NCBI RefSeq assembly: GCF_009728935.1
Contig: NZ_CP034235.1
Location: 2,952,001-3,016,000, forward strand
DNA length: 64,000 nucleotides
From: Paenibacillus psychroresistens
GTDB taxonomy: Bacteria > Bacillota > Bacilli > Paenibacillales > NBRC-103111
Reading direction: 5' to 3'
In this document: piece after piece, positions 28,435 to 36,850 of the stretch
How the letters are laid out: each line of letters opens with the position of its first letter
How positions within the stretch are numbered: position 1 is the first letter of the stretch
The notes under the pieces: model-generated
Database searches by the model: none
What the model saw: the letters and a program-made list of their open reading frames with translations, nothing else
What the model was told of the DNA's origin: nothing
Translations under genes and position numbers: made by a program

Positions 28435-29358
28435 GTGATAGTGTATGTGGATCTTATTTTTTTTATGAATTTTGTAATTGATGGAGTTCTTTTGCTAGCT
28501 ACTGGATGGACTCGAAAAATCAAAATGAAGGGTTGGAGAATTGCCGCAGGAGCTGGCATTGGCGCTTTGTATGTCATCATGATGTTATTTCCTGAGACAT
28601 CCATTTTATTTACCTTTATCTTTAAGTTTATTTTCTCCGTTTTTATGATTTTGGTGTCTTTTGGCTTTGGTCAAATACAACGGTTTTTCCGTACCTTGGG
28701 CGTTTTTTATCTGGTTAATTTTGTAGCTGCTGGTGGTATCTTGGGCATTCATTATTTATTGCTATCCTCTGGCGATGTAATGAATGGAATCTGGTATACA
28801 CATACGGGAGGATTATCTTTTCATGTGAAGCTGAGTATGGGTTTCGTTCTCATTGCCTTGTTGCTTGTAGTTTGGTTTTATTTGCGAGTAACAAGAACCT
28901 CTCAACGTCAAATGGAAGTTTCCCAGTGGATAACTGATTTGAGAATTCAGTTGGATGAGGTTGAATTTACTTGCAAAGGATTGATAGACACAGGGAACCG
29001 ACTCTACGATCCCCTAACCAATATGCCTGTAATGGTAGTTGAAGTAGGGTTACTGCATGATTATTTGCCGGAAGTTTGGATTAAGAGAATTCAAAATGCA
29101 GAAGTTGAACAAATTTTTATGGAATTAGACAAAGTGGATTTTAAAGGACAAGAAAGAATCAGACTAGTTCCATTTCGTGGAATTAATAAAGGAGGGCAGT
29201 TCATGCTGGCGATTAAGCCAGATCAGGTTATGGTTCGCAATAATGAGCAGTGGATCACAACTAATAAAGTATTGGTAGGCATGGATGGAGGCAAGCTTAG
29301 CTCGGATGGTGCTTATCAAGCAATACTGCATCCGAAGTTAATTGAGATAGAAACATGA
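28435..29358 (+). CDS. spoIIGA: Sporulation sigma-E processing peptidase SpoIIGA
   Basis: Membrane aspartic protease of the mother cell that removes the pro-sequence of sigma-E after a signal from the forespore. The 307-residue protein has five or so N-terminal membrane segments, then a cytoplasmic protease half with the aspartic motif GLIDTGNRLYDPLTNMPV and VPFRGINKGG. The frame is open from TTG 28420, but that lies in the GGAGG site; GTG 28435, 8 nt on, gives MIVYVDLIFFMNF, matching B. subtilis. The substrate gene sigE follows 114 bases later. Confidence 0.93.
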   Translation: MIVYVDLIFFMNFVIDGVLLLATGWTRKIKMKGWRIAAGAGIGALYVIMMLFPETSILFTFIFKFIFSVFMILVSFGFGQIQRFFRTLGVFYLVNFVAAGGILGIHYLLLSSGDVMNGIWYTHTGGLSFHVKLSMGFVLIALLLVVWFYLRVTRTSQRQMEVSQWITDLRIQLDEVEFTCKGLIDTGNRLYDPLTNMPVMVVEVGLLHDYLPEVWIKRIQNAEVEQIFMELDKVDFKGQERIRLVPFRGINKGGQFMLAIKPDQVMVRNNEQWITTNKVLVGMDGGKLSSDGAYQAILHPKLIEIET

Positions 29359-29472
29359 GAACGATTTATTCTAACAATGCTTATGAAGTGAAATTGCTAA
29401 AGTAAACTCTGCTAATGCTTGATTATGCTTACGATGAAAGTTTTCTTACGAAAACTCTGGGAGGAAAAGTTA

Positions 29473-30195
29473 ATGGTTTATAGGTGGAAGCTTTTACTGC
29501 AGTGGCGCTATTATCGCTTTATTCTGTTACTTGGATTGAAAAATAATGAAATTTACTATATCGGGGGAAGTGAAGCTTTGCCCCCGCCCTTAACACGTGA
29601 GGAGGAAGAGGTTTTGCTTCAAAAGCTAACAACAGGAGACGCTGCAATTAGGGCGATGCTAATTGAACGCAATTTAAGACTCGTTGTTTATATTGCTCGC
29701 AAATTTGAGAATACAGGGATTAATATCGAGGACCTGGTTTCGATCGGAGCCATTGGTTTGATTAAAGCAGTCAATACATTTGATCCAGAGAAGAAAATAA
29801 AATTAGCTACGTATGCTTCCCGTTGTATTGAGAATGAAATATTGATGCATTTGCGCCGTAATAGTAAAACACGAACCGAGGTTTCGTTTGATGAACCGTT
29901 GAATATTGATTGGGATGGCAATGAGTTGCTTTTGTCGGACGTGCTTGGAACTGAGAATGATACGATTTATCGCAATATTGAGGAGCAAGTTGATCGTAAA
30001 CTATTGCATAAGGCTTTAGATAAATTATCGGAACGGGAACGAGTGATCATGGAGCTTCGCTTCGGATTAACCGATGGAGATGAAAAGACACAGAAAGATG
30101 TGGCGGATTTACTGGGAATTTCGCAATCTTATATTTCTCGATTGGAAAAACGAATTATTAAACGTCTACGCAAAGAATTTAATAAGATGGTTTAA
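29473..30195 (+). CDS. sigE: RNA polymerase sigma-E (mother cell), made as pro-sigma-E
   Basis: Early mother-cell sporulation sigma factor, 240 residues. The N-terminus is a basic, hydrophobic pro-sequence of about 28 residues ([20 protein letters not shown]) ending in the processing site [14 protein letters not shown]. Region 2 is [14 protein letters not shown] to [20 protein letters not shown], and the region 4 helix-turn-helix is [20 protein letters not shown]. The ATG at 29473 has GGGAGGA 9 nt upstream; an in-frame start at 29419 would lengthen the pro-sequence without a site. Processing by the adjacent SpoIIGA is established for the family. Confidence 0.97.
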   Translation: MVYRWKLLLQWRYYRFILLLGLKNNEIYYIGGSEALPPPLTREEEEVLLQKLTTGDAAIRAMLIERNLRLVVYIARKFENTGINIEDLVSIGAIGLIKAVNTFDPEKKIKLATYASRCIENEILMHLRRNSKTRTEVSFDEPLNIDWDGNELLLSDVLGTENDTIYRNIEEQVDRKLLHKALDKLSERERVIMELRFGLTDGDEKTQKDVADLLGISQSYISRLEKRIIKRLRKEFNKMV

Positions 30196-30196
30196 A

Positions 30197-30225
30197 GCAT
30201 AAAAAAAACTTCCTCGGGGATAATT
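30197..30225 (+). promoter_or_regulatory. Candidate SigF/SigG promoter of sigG
   Basis: GCATA (30197-30201) and GGGGATAATT (30216-30225) fit the forespore consensus GYATA-N15-GGNRANANTW, with a spacer of 14. It ends 33 bases before the sigG start. SigF/SigG control of sigG is known in B. subtilis. Confidence 0.45.
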
Positions 30226-30258
30226 AACATTAATGTTTCTCCTTGGGAGGTAATCACG

Positions 30259-31041
30259 GTGACGCGTAATAAAGTCGAGATTTGCGGTGTGGACACCTCA
30301 AAGCTGCCTGTCCTTACCAATGCAGAGATGCGCGAGCTATTCGTACAACTGCAGACGAAAAATGAACGATCAGCTAGAGAAAAGCTGGTCAATGGCAATT
30401 TGAGATTGGTATTAAGTGTGATCCAACGGTTTAACAATCGTGGAGAGTTTGTGGATGATCTTTTTCAAGTCGGCTGCATTGGTTTGATGAAGGCTATAGA
30501 CAATTTTGACCTTAGTCAGAATGTGAAGTTTTCAACCTACGCCGTGCCCATGATCATTGGAGAGATTCGACGGTATCTTCGAGATAATAATCCCATCAGA
30601 GTTTCGCGGTCCCTTAGGGATATTGCGTACAAGGCACTTCAAGTAAGGGACAACCTCACGAATATGAATTCTCGCGAGCCAACCATTTATGAGATTGCTC
30701 AAGCTTTAAACGTACCTAAGGAAGATGTTGTGTTTGCATTAGATGCGATTCAAGACCCTGTATCCTTGTTTGAGCCGATTTATCATGATGGTGGCGACCC
30801 TATCTATGTTATGGACCAAATAAGCGATGACCGCCATAAGGATGCCTCTTGGATTGAAGGCATTGCTTTACGAGAAGGGATGCGCAAGCTAAATGTTCGT
30901 GAGAAAATGATCCTTTCCATGCGCTTTTTTGAAGGGAAAACACAAATGGAAGTTGCTGATGAGATTGGGATATCGCAAGCTCAGGTTTCCCGTTTAGAGA
31001 AATCCGCTATATCTCAGATGCAGAAGCATGTGAAAACTTAA
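30259..31041 (+). CDS. sigG: RNA polymerase sigma-G (late forespore)
   Basis: Late forespore sigma factor, 260 residues, the same length as in B. subtilis. The N-terminus TRNKVEICGVDTSKLPVL is diagnostic, region 2 is VDDLFQVGCIGLMKAIDNFD with FSTYAVPMIIGEIRRYLRD, and region 4 is TQMEVADEIGISQAQVSRLEK. It starts with GTG after GGGAGG. It directly follows sigE, the conserved order. Confidence 0.97.
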   Translation: MTRNKVEICGVDTSKLPVLTNAEMRELFVQLQTKNERSAREKLVNGNLRLVLSVIQRFNNRGEFVDDLFQVGCIGLMKAIDNFDLSQNVKFSTYAVPMIIGEIRRYLRDNNPIRVSRSLRDIAYKALQVRDNLTNMNSREPTIYEIAQALNVPKEDVVFALDAIQDPVSLFEPIYHDGGDPIYVMDQISDDRHKDASWIEGIALREGMRKLNVREKMILSMRFFEGKTQMEVADEIGISQAQVSRLEKSAISQMQKHVKT

Positions 31042-31092
31042 GAAGTCTTACTGTGAAATGTTTAAATAAAGTTTTTATCTATGTAAGTATTC

Positions 31093-31131
31093 AGGTTATT
31101 GAGATGCGCGAGCTTCTTAATAACCTTTTTT
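31093..31131 (+). terminator. Terminator of the spoIIGA-sigE-sigG region
   Basis: AGGTTATTGAGA (31093-31104) pairs with TCTTAATAACCT (31115-31126) with one G-U pair, followed by TTTTTT. Confidence 0.85.
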
Positions 31132-31180
31132 AATGCGCTCTAATGTGCTTTGATGTGCACTAATGTGCTTTAATGTGGCA
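31131..31180. repeat. Five tandem 10-bp repeats, consensus TAATGTGCTT
   Basis: The units are TAATGCGCTC, TAATGTGCTT, TGATGTGCAC, TAATGTGCTT and TAATGTGGCA, in exact 10-bp register. They begin at the sigG terminator and run into the last codons and stop of the minus-strand esterase gene. Confidence 0.7.
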
Positions 31181-31922
31181 TAGATCTGCGAACTAACCAT
31201 TCTAGCGCATCTGGCAGTCTTTTGATGAAATGTTCGGTGGTATGCTTGCCAGCCTGAGCAATGTGGAAATGCAATTTATCTTGATTGAACCCGCTGGATT
31301 TAAACAGTTCGTAGAAGGCTTGATTACTTTTTAACATGTTGCTGCCTTCAGCTTTACTCACATCTAAATATAGCTGTAGATTTGCAGGTAATGTCATTCT
31401 GGATGCGAAGTCATAAAAACCCTCAAACCAGACAGAAGAAGACAGACCTGCCACTTTGCCAAAAATCCCCGGAAATTGTAAGCCGCCATAAATCGCAATA
31501 AGACCTCCTAAAGAACAACCAACAATCATCGTATTCAAATTATCCGTTAATGTTCTATAATGCTGATCTACTAGTGGTTTGACGATTTCTGTTAAGTAAT
31601 GCAAGTAAGCATCACCCAGACCGCCAAATTCTCCATAAAGATGAGAGTCTTTTGTTGATTTCCAAGGGGTATATTCATCATTCCTATGTAAAGCTTCAAC
31701 TGCGATTATAATAAATTCAGCCATAGTACCCTGTTCAAACCATGACTCGAAAATTTGAATATTCGAACATACCAGAGGATCAATAAGTCTCTTGCCATCC
31801 TGCAAATAAATCACGGGATAAGTTTTAGCAGAAAGTGCATAACTAGGAGGTAAATAAACCCAAATGCTGCGTTCAATAAAAATTTCTTGAAATGTTCCTT
31901 TTATGGAGTGACTAACGCTCAA
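31170..31922 (-). CDS. Alpha/beta-hydrolase of the esterase D / ferri-siderophore esterase type
   Basis: A 250-residue predicted cytoplasmic esterase. It has the family opening IERSIWVYLPPSYA...YPVIYLQDG, the nucleophile elbow GCSLGG (catalytic Ser), a candidate acid in YLDVSKAEG and a C-terminal histidine in GKHTTEHFIKRLPDALEW. Relatives include enterochelin/bacillibactin esterases and many uncharacterised hydrolases; no siderophore genes are nearby, so the substrate is open. The start is TTG at 31922 with only a weak site upstream. It is transcribed against the sporulation genes on both sides and its end contains part of a tandem repeat. Confidence 0.75.
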   Translation of the reverse strand: MSVSHSIKGTFQEIFIERSIWVYLPPSYALSAKTYPVIYLQDGKRLIDPLVCSNIQIFESWFEQGTMAEFIIIAVEALHRNDEYTPWKSTKDSHLYGEFGGLGDAYLHYLTEIVKPLVDQHYRTLTDNLNTMIVGCSLGGLIAIYGGLQFPGIFGKVAGLSSSVWFEGFYDFASRMTLPANLQLYLDVSKAEGSNMLKSNQAFYELFKSSGFNQDKLHFHIAQAGKHTTEHFIKRLPDALEWLVRRSMPH

Positions 31923-32107
31923 ATCTTATCAGCTCTTTCATGATTTAATGTTTTTTTTAAGTATACATGATGAAGCTGTGAATTTGGGGGAAACTAAGAT
32001 GCATCCAGGTGTATACTAATCAATCCACCCACTATGATTCACAAGTTGATTTTTTGGTTATTTCAGAATTAACAAGTAATTCCAACATAGAAATGGAGCT
32101 GAATGAA

Positions 32108-32365
32108 ATGAATTCTTATGAAGCCGATTCCAATCAGTTGTTAAATGAGCTGCAGGCATTAGATTTTGCACTTGTAGAGTTAACCTTATATTTAGGCTCA
32201 CATCCTTATGATGAAAATGCGATCAAACAACATAACGAATTAGCAGAAAAACGACATGCTACCCGTAATGTGCTAGAGAATCATAACAGAGAATCAAGCA
32301 CTTCAGAGGACAGTGACTCAAGCGGCTGGAGATGGAGCTTAACGCCATGGCCTTGGCATGTTTAA
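32108..32365 (+). CDS. cotJB: Spore coat protein CotJB
   Basis: An 85-residue protein with the CotJB core LLNELQALDFALVELTLYLGSHPYDENAI and the aromatic end GWRWSLTPWPWHV. CotJB proteins belong to the inner spore coat and are normally made from a cotJA-cotJB-cotJC operon under sigma-E. Here no cotJA precedes it and no cotJC (manganese catalase) follows, so it is alone. The ATG at 32108 has GGAG 9 nt upstream; the frame is open back to 32009 and an ATG at 32093 overlaps that site. Confidence 0.78.
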   Translation: MNSYEADSNQLLNELQALDFALVELTLYLGSHPYDENAIKQHNELAEKRHATRNVLENHNRESSTSEDSDSSGWRWSLTPWPWHV

Positions 32366-32393
32366 TTTTTTGAGCTTTTTTTGAGACAATTGA

Positions 32394-32420
32394 ACATTTT
32401 TCTGATTAGGGACATATAGT
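32394..32420 (+). promoter_or_regulatory. Candidate SigE promoter of ylmC
   Basis: ACATTT (32394-32399) and CATATAGT (32413-32420), 13 bp apart, resemble the SigE consensus ATATT-N14-CATACANT. The downstream gene belongs to a sporulation family. Confidence 0.4.
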
Positions 32421-32465
32421 AATAAGGAAAGAACCCAATAAATCAGAATACGTGGTGATTGCCTC

Positions 32466-32768
32466 GTGAAAATCTCGGATTTCCAGTCGAAAGATGTGAT
32501 TAATATTGTGGATGGCAAGAAGCTTGGCCAAGTCAGCGATTTGGAATTAGATCTAAGACAGGGCCGAATTGATTCGATTGTTGTTCCGCATCAAGGGAAG
32601 TTTTTTGGGTTTTTTGGCGGTGGGACAGATGTTGTAATCCCTTGGAAGGATATAGTAAAAATTGGCTTGGATGTTGTGTTAGTTAAGCTCGATGATCCAC
32701 GTTTGTATCGTGTTGTTGATGATAGTGAGCCCTTGCAGGATTACATTAGACCGTCTCGGGAGAGGTAA
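32466..32768 (+). CDS. ylmC: YlmC/YmxH family sporulation protein (PRC-barrel)
   Basis: A 100-residue PRC-barrel protein. Its start MKISDFQSKDVINIVDGKKLGQVSDLELDL and the end VIPWKDIVKIGLDVVLVKLDD are typical of YlmC/YmxH. The family is found in spore formers and is linked to sporulation, but its molecular role is unknown. It starts with GTG. It opens the ylm gene run as in B. subtilis (where ylmA also precedes; absent here). Confidence 0.88.
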   Translation: MKISDFQSKDVINIVDGKKLGQVSDLELDLRQGRIDSIVVPHQGKFFGFFGGGTDVVIPWKDIVKIGLDVVLVKLDDPRLYRVVDDSEPLQDYIRPSRER

Positions 32769-32830
32769 CAATTGCTATTTACTTGTGTTACTATAAGACG
32801 AACAAGGGGATGAGGACGGAGGGATTCATA

Positions 32831-33673
32831 ATGGAACCGTTTATAAAAGAAAATAGCAAGGAGCTTACTCTTTTTACTATTGATTCATGGCAGAAGCTAT
32901 ATCCACAGCTTAAGGTAGGATTTTCTTCCCGTTCTGGCGGGGTTAGCTCAGCCCCATTTCATTCACTGAATATTGGACTTCATGTTCTAGATAACACAGA
33001 GGATGTTCTGCTCAATCGACAACGTTTGGCTAATTCGGTTAATTTACCCATCGAATCTTGGGTTTATGCGGAGCAAGTTCATGGCAATGAAGTCGAAGTA
33101 CTTACTTCAATAGATCGAGGGAAGGGTATTTATTCCCGTGAAACTGCGCTTCAAGCGAAGGATGCTTTTATAACCCAAAGCACGAATATATGCATAGCTG
33201 CTTTATTTGCGGACTGTGTACCTTTATACTTTTTTGATCCAGTCCATCAAGCTATCGGTCTCGCTCACGCTGGTTGGAAAGGCTCCGTTCAGGAAATAGC
33301 AGCAGTTACAATAAATCAGATGCAGCAGCAATATAATAGTCAACCACATGAAATTATCGCCGCTATTGGACCTTCTATCGGGATTTGTTGCTTCGAAGTA
33401 GATGAGACCGTTATGAACCGAGTATGGCAAATATTTGGCAAGGACATGCTATGGGATTTAGAGGATCCCCCGCTGTATAAAGAGAAGGAAAATGGCAAAT
33501 TCCTTTTAAACTTGCAAGAAATCAACCGACAAATTATGATGAAAGCAGGAATATTGCCGTCGCACATCGAAGTAACAGAGTACTGCACAAGCTGTCGTAC
33601 CGATTTATTCTTTTCACATCGCAAAGAAAATGGCAAAACAGGTAGAATGGTTGCTTGGATTGGTTTGATTTAA
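32831..33673 (+). CDS. pgeF: Peptidoglycan editing factor PgeF (YlmD, laccase-domain family)
   Basis: A 280-residue protein of the DUF152/multicopper polyphenol oxidoreductase family. E. coli PgeF (YfiH) removes wrongly incorporated L-Ser-containing muropeptide precursors; other homologues were described as laccases or purine nucleoside-processing enzymes. Conserved metal-site residues are seen in EQVHGNEV, FADCVPLYFFD and GLAHAGWKGS. The ATG at 32831 follows CGGAGGGA; upstream in-frame starts give a non-family N-terminus. Chemical role assigned by family only. Confidence 0.88.
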   Translation: MEPFIKENSKELTLFTIDSWQKLYPQLKVGFSSRSGGVSSAPFHSLNIGLHVLDNTEDVLLNRQRLANSVNLPIESWVYAEQVHGNEVEVLTSIDRGKGIYSRETALQAKDAFITQSTNICIAALFADCVPLYFFDPVHQAIGLAHAGWKGSVQEIAAVTINQMQQQYNSQPHEIIAAIGPSIGICCFEVDETVMNRVWQIFGKDMLWDLEDPPLYKEKENGKFLLNLQEINRQIMMKAGILPSHIEVTEYCTSCRTDLFFSHRKENGKTGRMVAWIGLI

Positions 33674-33701
33674 GGGATTATAGAATGAGGTGGAGCCACC
33701 A

Positions 33702-34382
33702 GTGTCATTGCAAGAACGTACAATTGAAGTAGAGCAGCGGGTATTGGAAGCTTGCTTGCGTAGTGGCAGAAAGCGCGAAGAAGTGCAAATTATTGCTGTA
33801 ACTAAATATGTCTCCCTTGAAGCTGCAGGTGAAGCCATACACAGCGGCTTGACGCAAATTGGCGAAAACCGCTGGCAGGATGCGCAAGCGAAATGGGAAG
33901 CCTATGGTGATGAAGCAAATTGGCATTTTATCGGTCATCTGCAAACGAACAAAGTAAAAGATGTTATCGGCAAGTTTCAGTTTATTCATTCCTTGGACAG
34001 GCTTTCATTAGCTGAAGAATTACATAAAAAAGCGCTGGCTTTGAACATTCAAGTCGATTGCTTTATCCAGTTAAATGTATCTGGTGAAGAAACCAAATAC
34101 GGATTAGCTCCAGATGAGTTCTTCTTATTCGCTGAGCAATTACGCGAATTGCCTAATATTCGAATTGTTGGTCTAATGACCATGGCCCCTTATGAGGCGG
34201 AGAAAGAATCAACACGTCCTGTATTTCGGGAATTACGGCGTTTGCGTGATGAGTTAAATGCTAGACAAATTCTCGATTATTCTATTCCACATCTTTCCAT
34301 GGGCATGTCTAACGACTTCGAGGTTGCGATAGAAGAAGGAGCCACTTGGGTTCGACTTGGTTCTGTACTGGTTGGCAAATAA
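33702..34382 (+). CDS. ylmE: YggS/YlmE family pyridoxal phosphate homeostasis protein
   Basis: A 226-residue single-domain PLP-binding TIM-barrel protein that buffers free PLP and affects amino acid balance. The PLP lysine is in IIAVTKYVS; IGENRWQDA, WHFIGHLQTNK, GLMTMAP and LSMGMSNDFEVAIEEGATWVRLGS are clear family blocks. The start is taken as GTG 33702, with GAGGTGG 8 nt upstream; a GTG at 33690 lies inside that site. Same order as in B. subtilis (ylmD-ylmE-ylmF). Confidence 0.93.
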   Translation: MSLQERTIEVEQRVLEACLRSGRKREEVQIIAVTKYVSLEAAGEAIHSGLTQIGENRWQDAQAKWEAYGDEANWHFIGHLQTNKVKDVIGKFQFIHSLDRLSLAEELHKKALALNIQVDCFIQLNVSGEETKYGLAPDEFFLFAEQLRELPNIRIVGLMTMAPYEAEKESTRPVFRELRRLRDELNARQILDYSIPHLSMGMSNDFEVAIEEGATWVRLGSVLVGK

Positions 34383-34408
34383 TATAATAGGTGAAGGCTG
34401 GTGTTATT

Positions 34409-34825
34409 ATGGGCGTTATGAATACATTTATGAACTTCTTGGGCTTGCAAGAGGAAGAAGAGATTGTCGAAAGAGAACGAGTTGTAGATTCACCTGAAGA
34501 GAATGAAACCAAATCCTTTGAGCAACGTAAAAACAAAGGGAATATCGTAAGCATCCATTCGCAAAAAAATGTACGAGTCGTTCTAAATGAACCTCGCACG
34601 TATGAAGAAACTCAGGAAATTGCCGATCATCTTCGTGCACGCAGACCTGTTGTTGTTAATCTTCATCGGGTTCGTTCTGATCAAGCAATAAGGATTGTAG
34701 ACTTTCTTAGCGGTACCGTGTATGCTTTGAACGGTTCCATATCAAAAATTGGCTCCAACATTTTCTTATGCACACCAGACTCTGTAGAAATTCAGGGTTC
34801 TATTTCAGAGGCGCGTGAGGATTAA
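34409..34825 (+). CDS. sepF: Cell division protein SepF
   Basis: A 138-residue FtsZ-binding protein that bundles FtsZ filaments and anchors them by an N-terminal amphipathic helix ([17 protein letters not shown]). An acidic linker leads to the core ([20 protein letters not shown] to [21 protein letters not shown]). The frame is open from GTG 34391; I prefer the ATG at 34409 because it starts the membrane helix, but the ribosome-binding site is weak for both. Confidence 0.93.
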   Translation: MGVMNTFMNFLGLQEEEEIVERERVVDSPEENETKSFEQRKNKGNIVSIHSQKNVRVVLNEPRTYEETQEIADHLRARRPVVVNLHRVRSDQAIRIVDFLSGTVYALNGSISKIGSNIFLCTPDSVEIQGSISEARED

Positions 34826-34857
34826 GCGGATAACACTAAACAGAGGTGACAGAATCG

Positions 34858-35139
34858 ATGAATGTCAACAGTATTAATGATTTTATTTTTTATTTAGGAA
34901 CGATTTATAAGTGGTTGCTTATAGCTTATATTCTGCTTTCATGGGTCCCGAACATTAGAGACAGTTTTATTGGCGAGCTGCTTGGAAAGATTGTCGAGCC
35001 TTATCTAGCTCCATTCCGTAAACTAATCCCTCCAATTGGCGGCATGATCGATGTTTCACCAATCATTGCATTCTTTGCATTAGGTTTTGTAATCAAAGGA
35101 ATACAATATATCGTTGAGATTATAGGCAATCTATTCTAA
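34858..35139 (+). CDS. ylmG: YggT family membrane protein (YlmG)
   Basis: A 93-residue protein with two hydrophobic segments (YKWLLIAYILLSWVPNI and SPIIAFFALGFVIKGIQYIV) and the family signature LGKIVEPYLAPFRKLIPPIGGMIDVSPI. YggT proteins are small membrane proteins found next to division genes; their exact function is not established. ATG 34858 follows AGAGGTGA. Its stop overlaps the next start. Confidence 0.9.
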   Translation: MNVNSINDFIFYLGTIYKWLLIAYILLSWVPNIRDSFIGELLGKIVEPYLAPFRKLIPPIGGMIDVSPIIAFFALGFVIKGIQYIVEIIGNLF

Positions 35140-35933
35140 TGAACAAGCAATCGATGAACAAACAGCTATATGTACATTTTCACTCCGATGAGCATCATTT
35201 TGTAGATAAAGCTTGGGAATGGATTTCTCAGGCAAGTGAACTGCATATGGTGAAAAGAACTGATTTTCTTGATCCAAGACAAGCCGTAATCGTAACAGCA
35301 CTTGTTCAAAAAACAGATAATGTGATAGTTCGATTTGATGGCGGCTATGAAGGTGCAGAAAGAAAACGCGCACTCATTTCCCCGGACTATCATATGGATC
35401 TAGAAGATATGGGCATTGAAGTTTTATCCATTGTAGGCGGGGATAGCAAGTTTTTAACCCTGACTCATGGTGATTTTATGGGTTCGATTCTTGGCCTAGG
35501 TATGAAACGTGATAAAATTGGTGATATCCATGTGCATGAATCAGGCTGTCATTGCTTAGTTGCTGCAGAAGCAAGCTCATATCTTCATCTCCAGCTTCAG
35601 CAGGTTCATAAAGTTGCTGTGCAAACCGAGATTATTCCATTGGAACAATTCAAACCCACAAAGGTTAATTTAGAGGAAATGCATATCTCCGTAGCTTCGT
35701 TAAGAATGGATGGTATAGTCAGTGATGCTTTTCGCTTGAGTCGAGCCAAAGTGCTGCTGCCTATTAAGGCAGGGAAGTGTCGAGTCAACTGGAAGGTTGA
35801 GGAAGATCCCAGCAAGCCGCTTAATGAAGGAGATCTCATTTCTGTGCAAGGACTTGGTCGATTTAAAGTTTTGGAAGTCGAAGGAATGTCTAAAAAAGGC
35901 AGAATACGCATGAAAATTGGTCGGTTTAAGTAA
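35139..35933 (+). CDS. ylmH: YlmH family RNA-binding protein (S4 domain)
   Basis: A 264-residue protein with a C-terminal S4 domain (VASLRMDGIVSDAFRLSRAKV to GDLISVQGLGRFKVLEVEG) and the YlmH N-terminal part (YVHFHSDEHHFVDKAWEWI). B. subtilis YlmH has been linked to rescue of stalled ribosomes; family role is RNA/ribosome binding. The ATG at 35139 overlaps the ylmG stop (TAATG); an ATG at 35154 is an alternative. Confidence 0.88.
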   Translation: MNKQSMNKQLYVHFHSDEHHFVDKAWEWISQASELHMVKRTDFLDPRQAVIVTALVQKTDNVIVRFDGGYEGAERKRALISPDYHMDLEDMGIEVLSIVGGDSKFLTLTHGDFMGSILGLGMKRDKIGDIHVHESGCHCLVAAEASSYLHLQLQQVHKVAVQTEIIPLEQFKPTKVNLEEMHISVASLRMDGIVSDAFRLSRAKVLLPIKAGKCRVNWKVEEDPSKPLNEGDLISVQGLGRFKVLEVEGMSKKGRIRMKIGRFK

Positions 35934-35946
35934 AGATCAGCTTTTT

Positions 35947-35978
35947 GCTTCTGCTTTTGCAGGAGTTTTATTTTTTTT
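35947..35978 (+). terminator. Terminator between ylmH and divIVA
   Basis: GCTTCTGC/GCAGGAGT, an 8-bp stem with two G-U pairs and a TTTT loop, followed by a T-rich run. It is weaker than the others in the window. Confidence 0.55.
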
Positions 35979-35984
35979 GTCGAA
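35976..35984 (+). promoter_or_regulatory. Spo0A box upstream of divIVA
   Basis: TTTGTCGAA matches the 0A-box consensus exactly. It lies about 42 bases before the divIVA start and overlaps the T-run of the terminator, so part of the match (the Ts) could be coincidental. Confidence 0.4.
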
Positions 35985-36025
35985 TTGCTTTTTAAGGATT
36001 GTTTATTATTTTGAGGAGGTTTATC

Positions 36026-36502
36026 ATGCCATTAACGCCGTTAGACATACATAACAAGGAATTTAAGAGAGGCTGGCGCGGTTATGACGAGGATCAGGTT
36101 AACGAATTTTTGGATCAAGTAATCAAGGATTATGAGGCAATGATTCGCGAAAACAAAGAATTGCAAAACCAGGTTCAGACCGTACAAGAGCGCTTAAGCC
36201 ACTTTGCGACAATGGAAGAAACATTAAGCAAGACGTTAATTGTTGCGCAAGAAACAGCAGAAGAAGTTAAGATGAATGCCAAAAAAGAAGCTCAGCTCGT
36301 TATGCGTGAAGCTGAGAAGAATGCAGATCGGATCATCAATGAATCCTTAGTTAAATCTGGAAGAATTGCTCTGGAAACTGAAGAGTTAAAGAAGCAAGCT
36401 TCCGTGTATCGCACACGTTTTCGGATGCTGGTTGAAGCTCAATTGGAGCTTATCCAAACCGAAGGCTGGGATACTTTAGAAACTCGGACTGGATTAGAGT
36501 AA
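36026..36502 (+). CDS. divIVA: Cell-pole/septum protein DivIVA
   Basis: A 158-residue coiled-coil protein that recognises curved membrane at septa and poles and recruits Min proteins and, in sporulation, chromosome-anchoring factors. The N-terminal membrane-binding domain is [20 protein letters not shown] followed by [17 protein letters not shown]; the rest is predicted coiled coil. The ATG at 36026 follows GAGGAGG; the frame is open to 35999. It sits between ylmH and ileS as in B. subtilis. Confidence 0.95.
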   Translation: MPLTPLDIHNKEFKRGWRGYDEDQVNEFLDQVIKDYEAMIRENKELQNQVQTVQERLSHFATMEETLSKTLIVAQETAEEVKMNAKKEAQLVMREAEKNADRIINESLVKSGRIALETEELKKQASVYRTRFRMLVEAQLELIQTEGWDTLETRTGLE

Positions 36503-36519
36503 CAGTAAGTTGCGATTTA

Positions 36520-36548
36520 TTGACGTAGTCCGTTAAATCCGCTATACT
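36520..36548 (+). promoter_or_regulatory. SigA promoter of the ileS T-box transcript
   Basis: TTGACG (36520-36525) and TATACT (36543-36548) with a 17-bp spacer, directly before the T-box leader. Confidence 0.8.
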
Positions 36549-36554
36549 CCATTT

Positions 36555-36820
36555 AATTAATGTACATCAGAAAGCGATGAATGGGACGAGTACAACGAAG
36601 GAATGAAAGCAGCGAATTAGGAATTGGTGAGAGCCTAATATTCATTCACGTTGGAATATCATCCACGAGTATCTCTTGAATAAGTAAGCTGTAAAGAGTA
36701 TCGGGTGATTCCGTTAACAATCATCGAGTGGGGTTTATGCTGTATTCTATACAGCATGAAGCTTATTAGGGTGGTACCGCGAGTTAACTTTCGTCCCTTT
36801 GGGATGGAGGTTTTTTTTGT
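36555..36820 (+). ncRNA. T-box leader of ileS, isoleucine specifier
   Basis: A tRNA-sensing leader that fills the 348-bp gap before ileS. Stem I has GACGAGTAC on the 5' side and GTTGGAATATC on the 3' side; ATC at 36658-36660 is the likely specifier codon, followed by the usual purine. The T-box sequence AGGGTGGTACCGCG is at 36768-36781, where uncharged tRNA-Ile would pair through its NCCA end. The terminator 36786-36818 is AACTTTCGTCCC/GGGATGGAGGTT with eight Ts. Uncharged tRNA favours the antiterminator and ileS expression. Exact stem I pairing was judged by eye. Confidence 0.92.
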
Positions 36821-36850
36821 CTATTTACTGAAAAAGAGGAGTGTAGAAAG

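Noticed and set aside
31131-31180. CRISPR array
   Set aside because: Units are only 10 bp with no spacers.
34466-34472. Spo0A box TGTCGAA within sepF
   Set aside because: A 7-bp match inside coding sequence is expected by chance several times in 64 kb and has no flanking Ts or nearby promoter.
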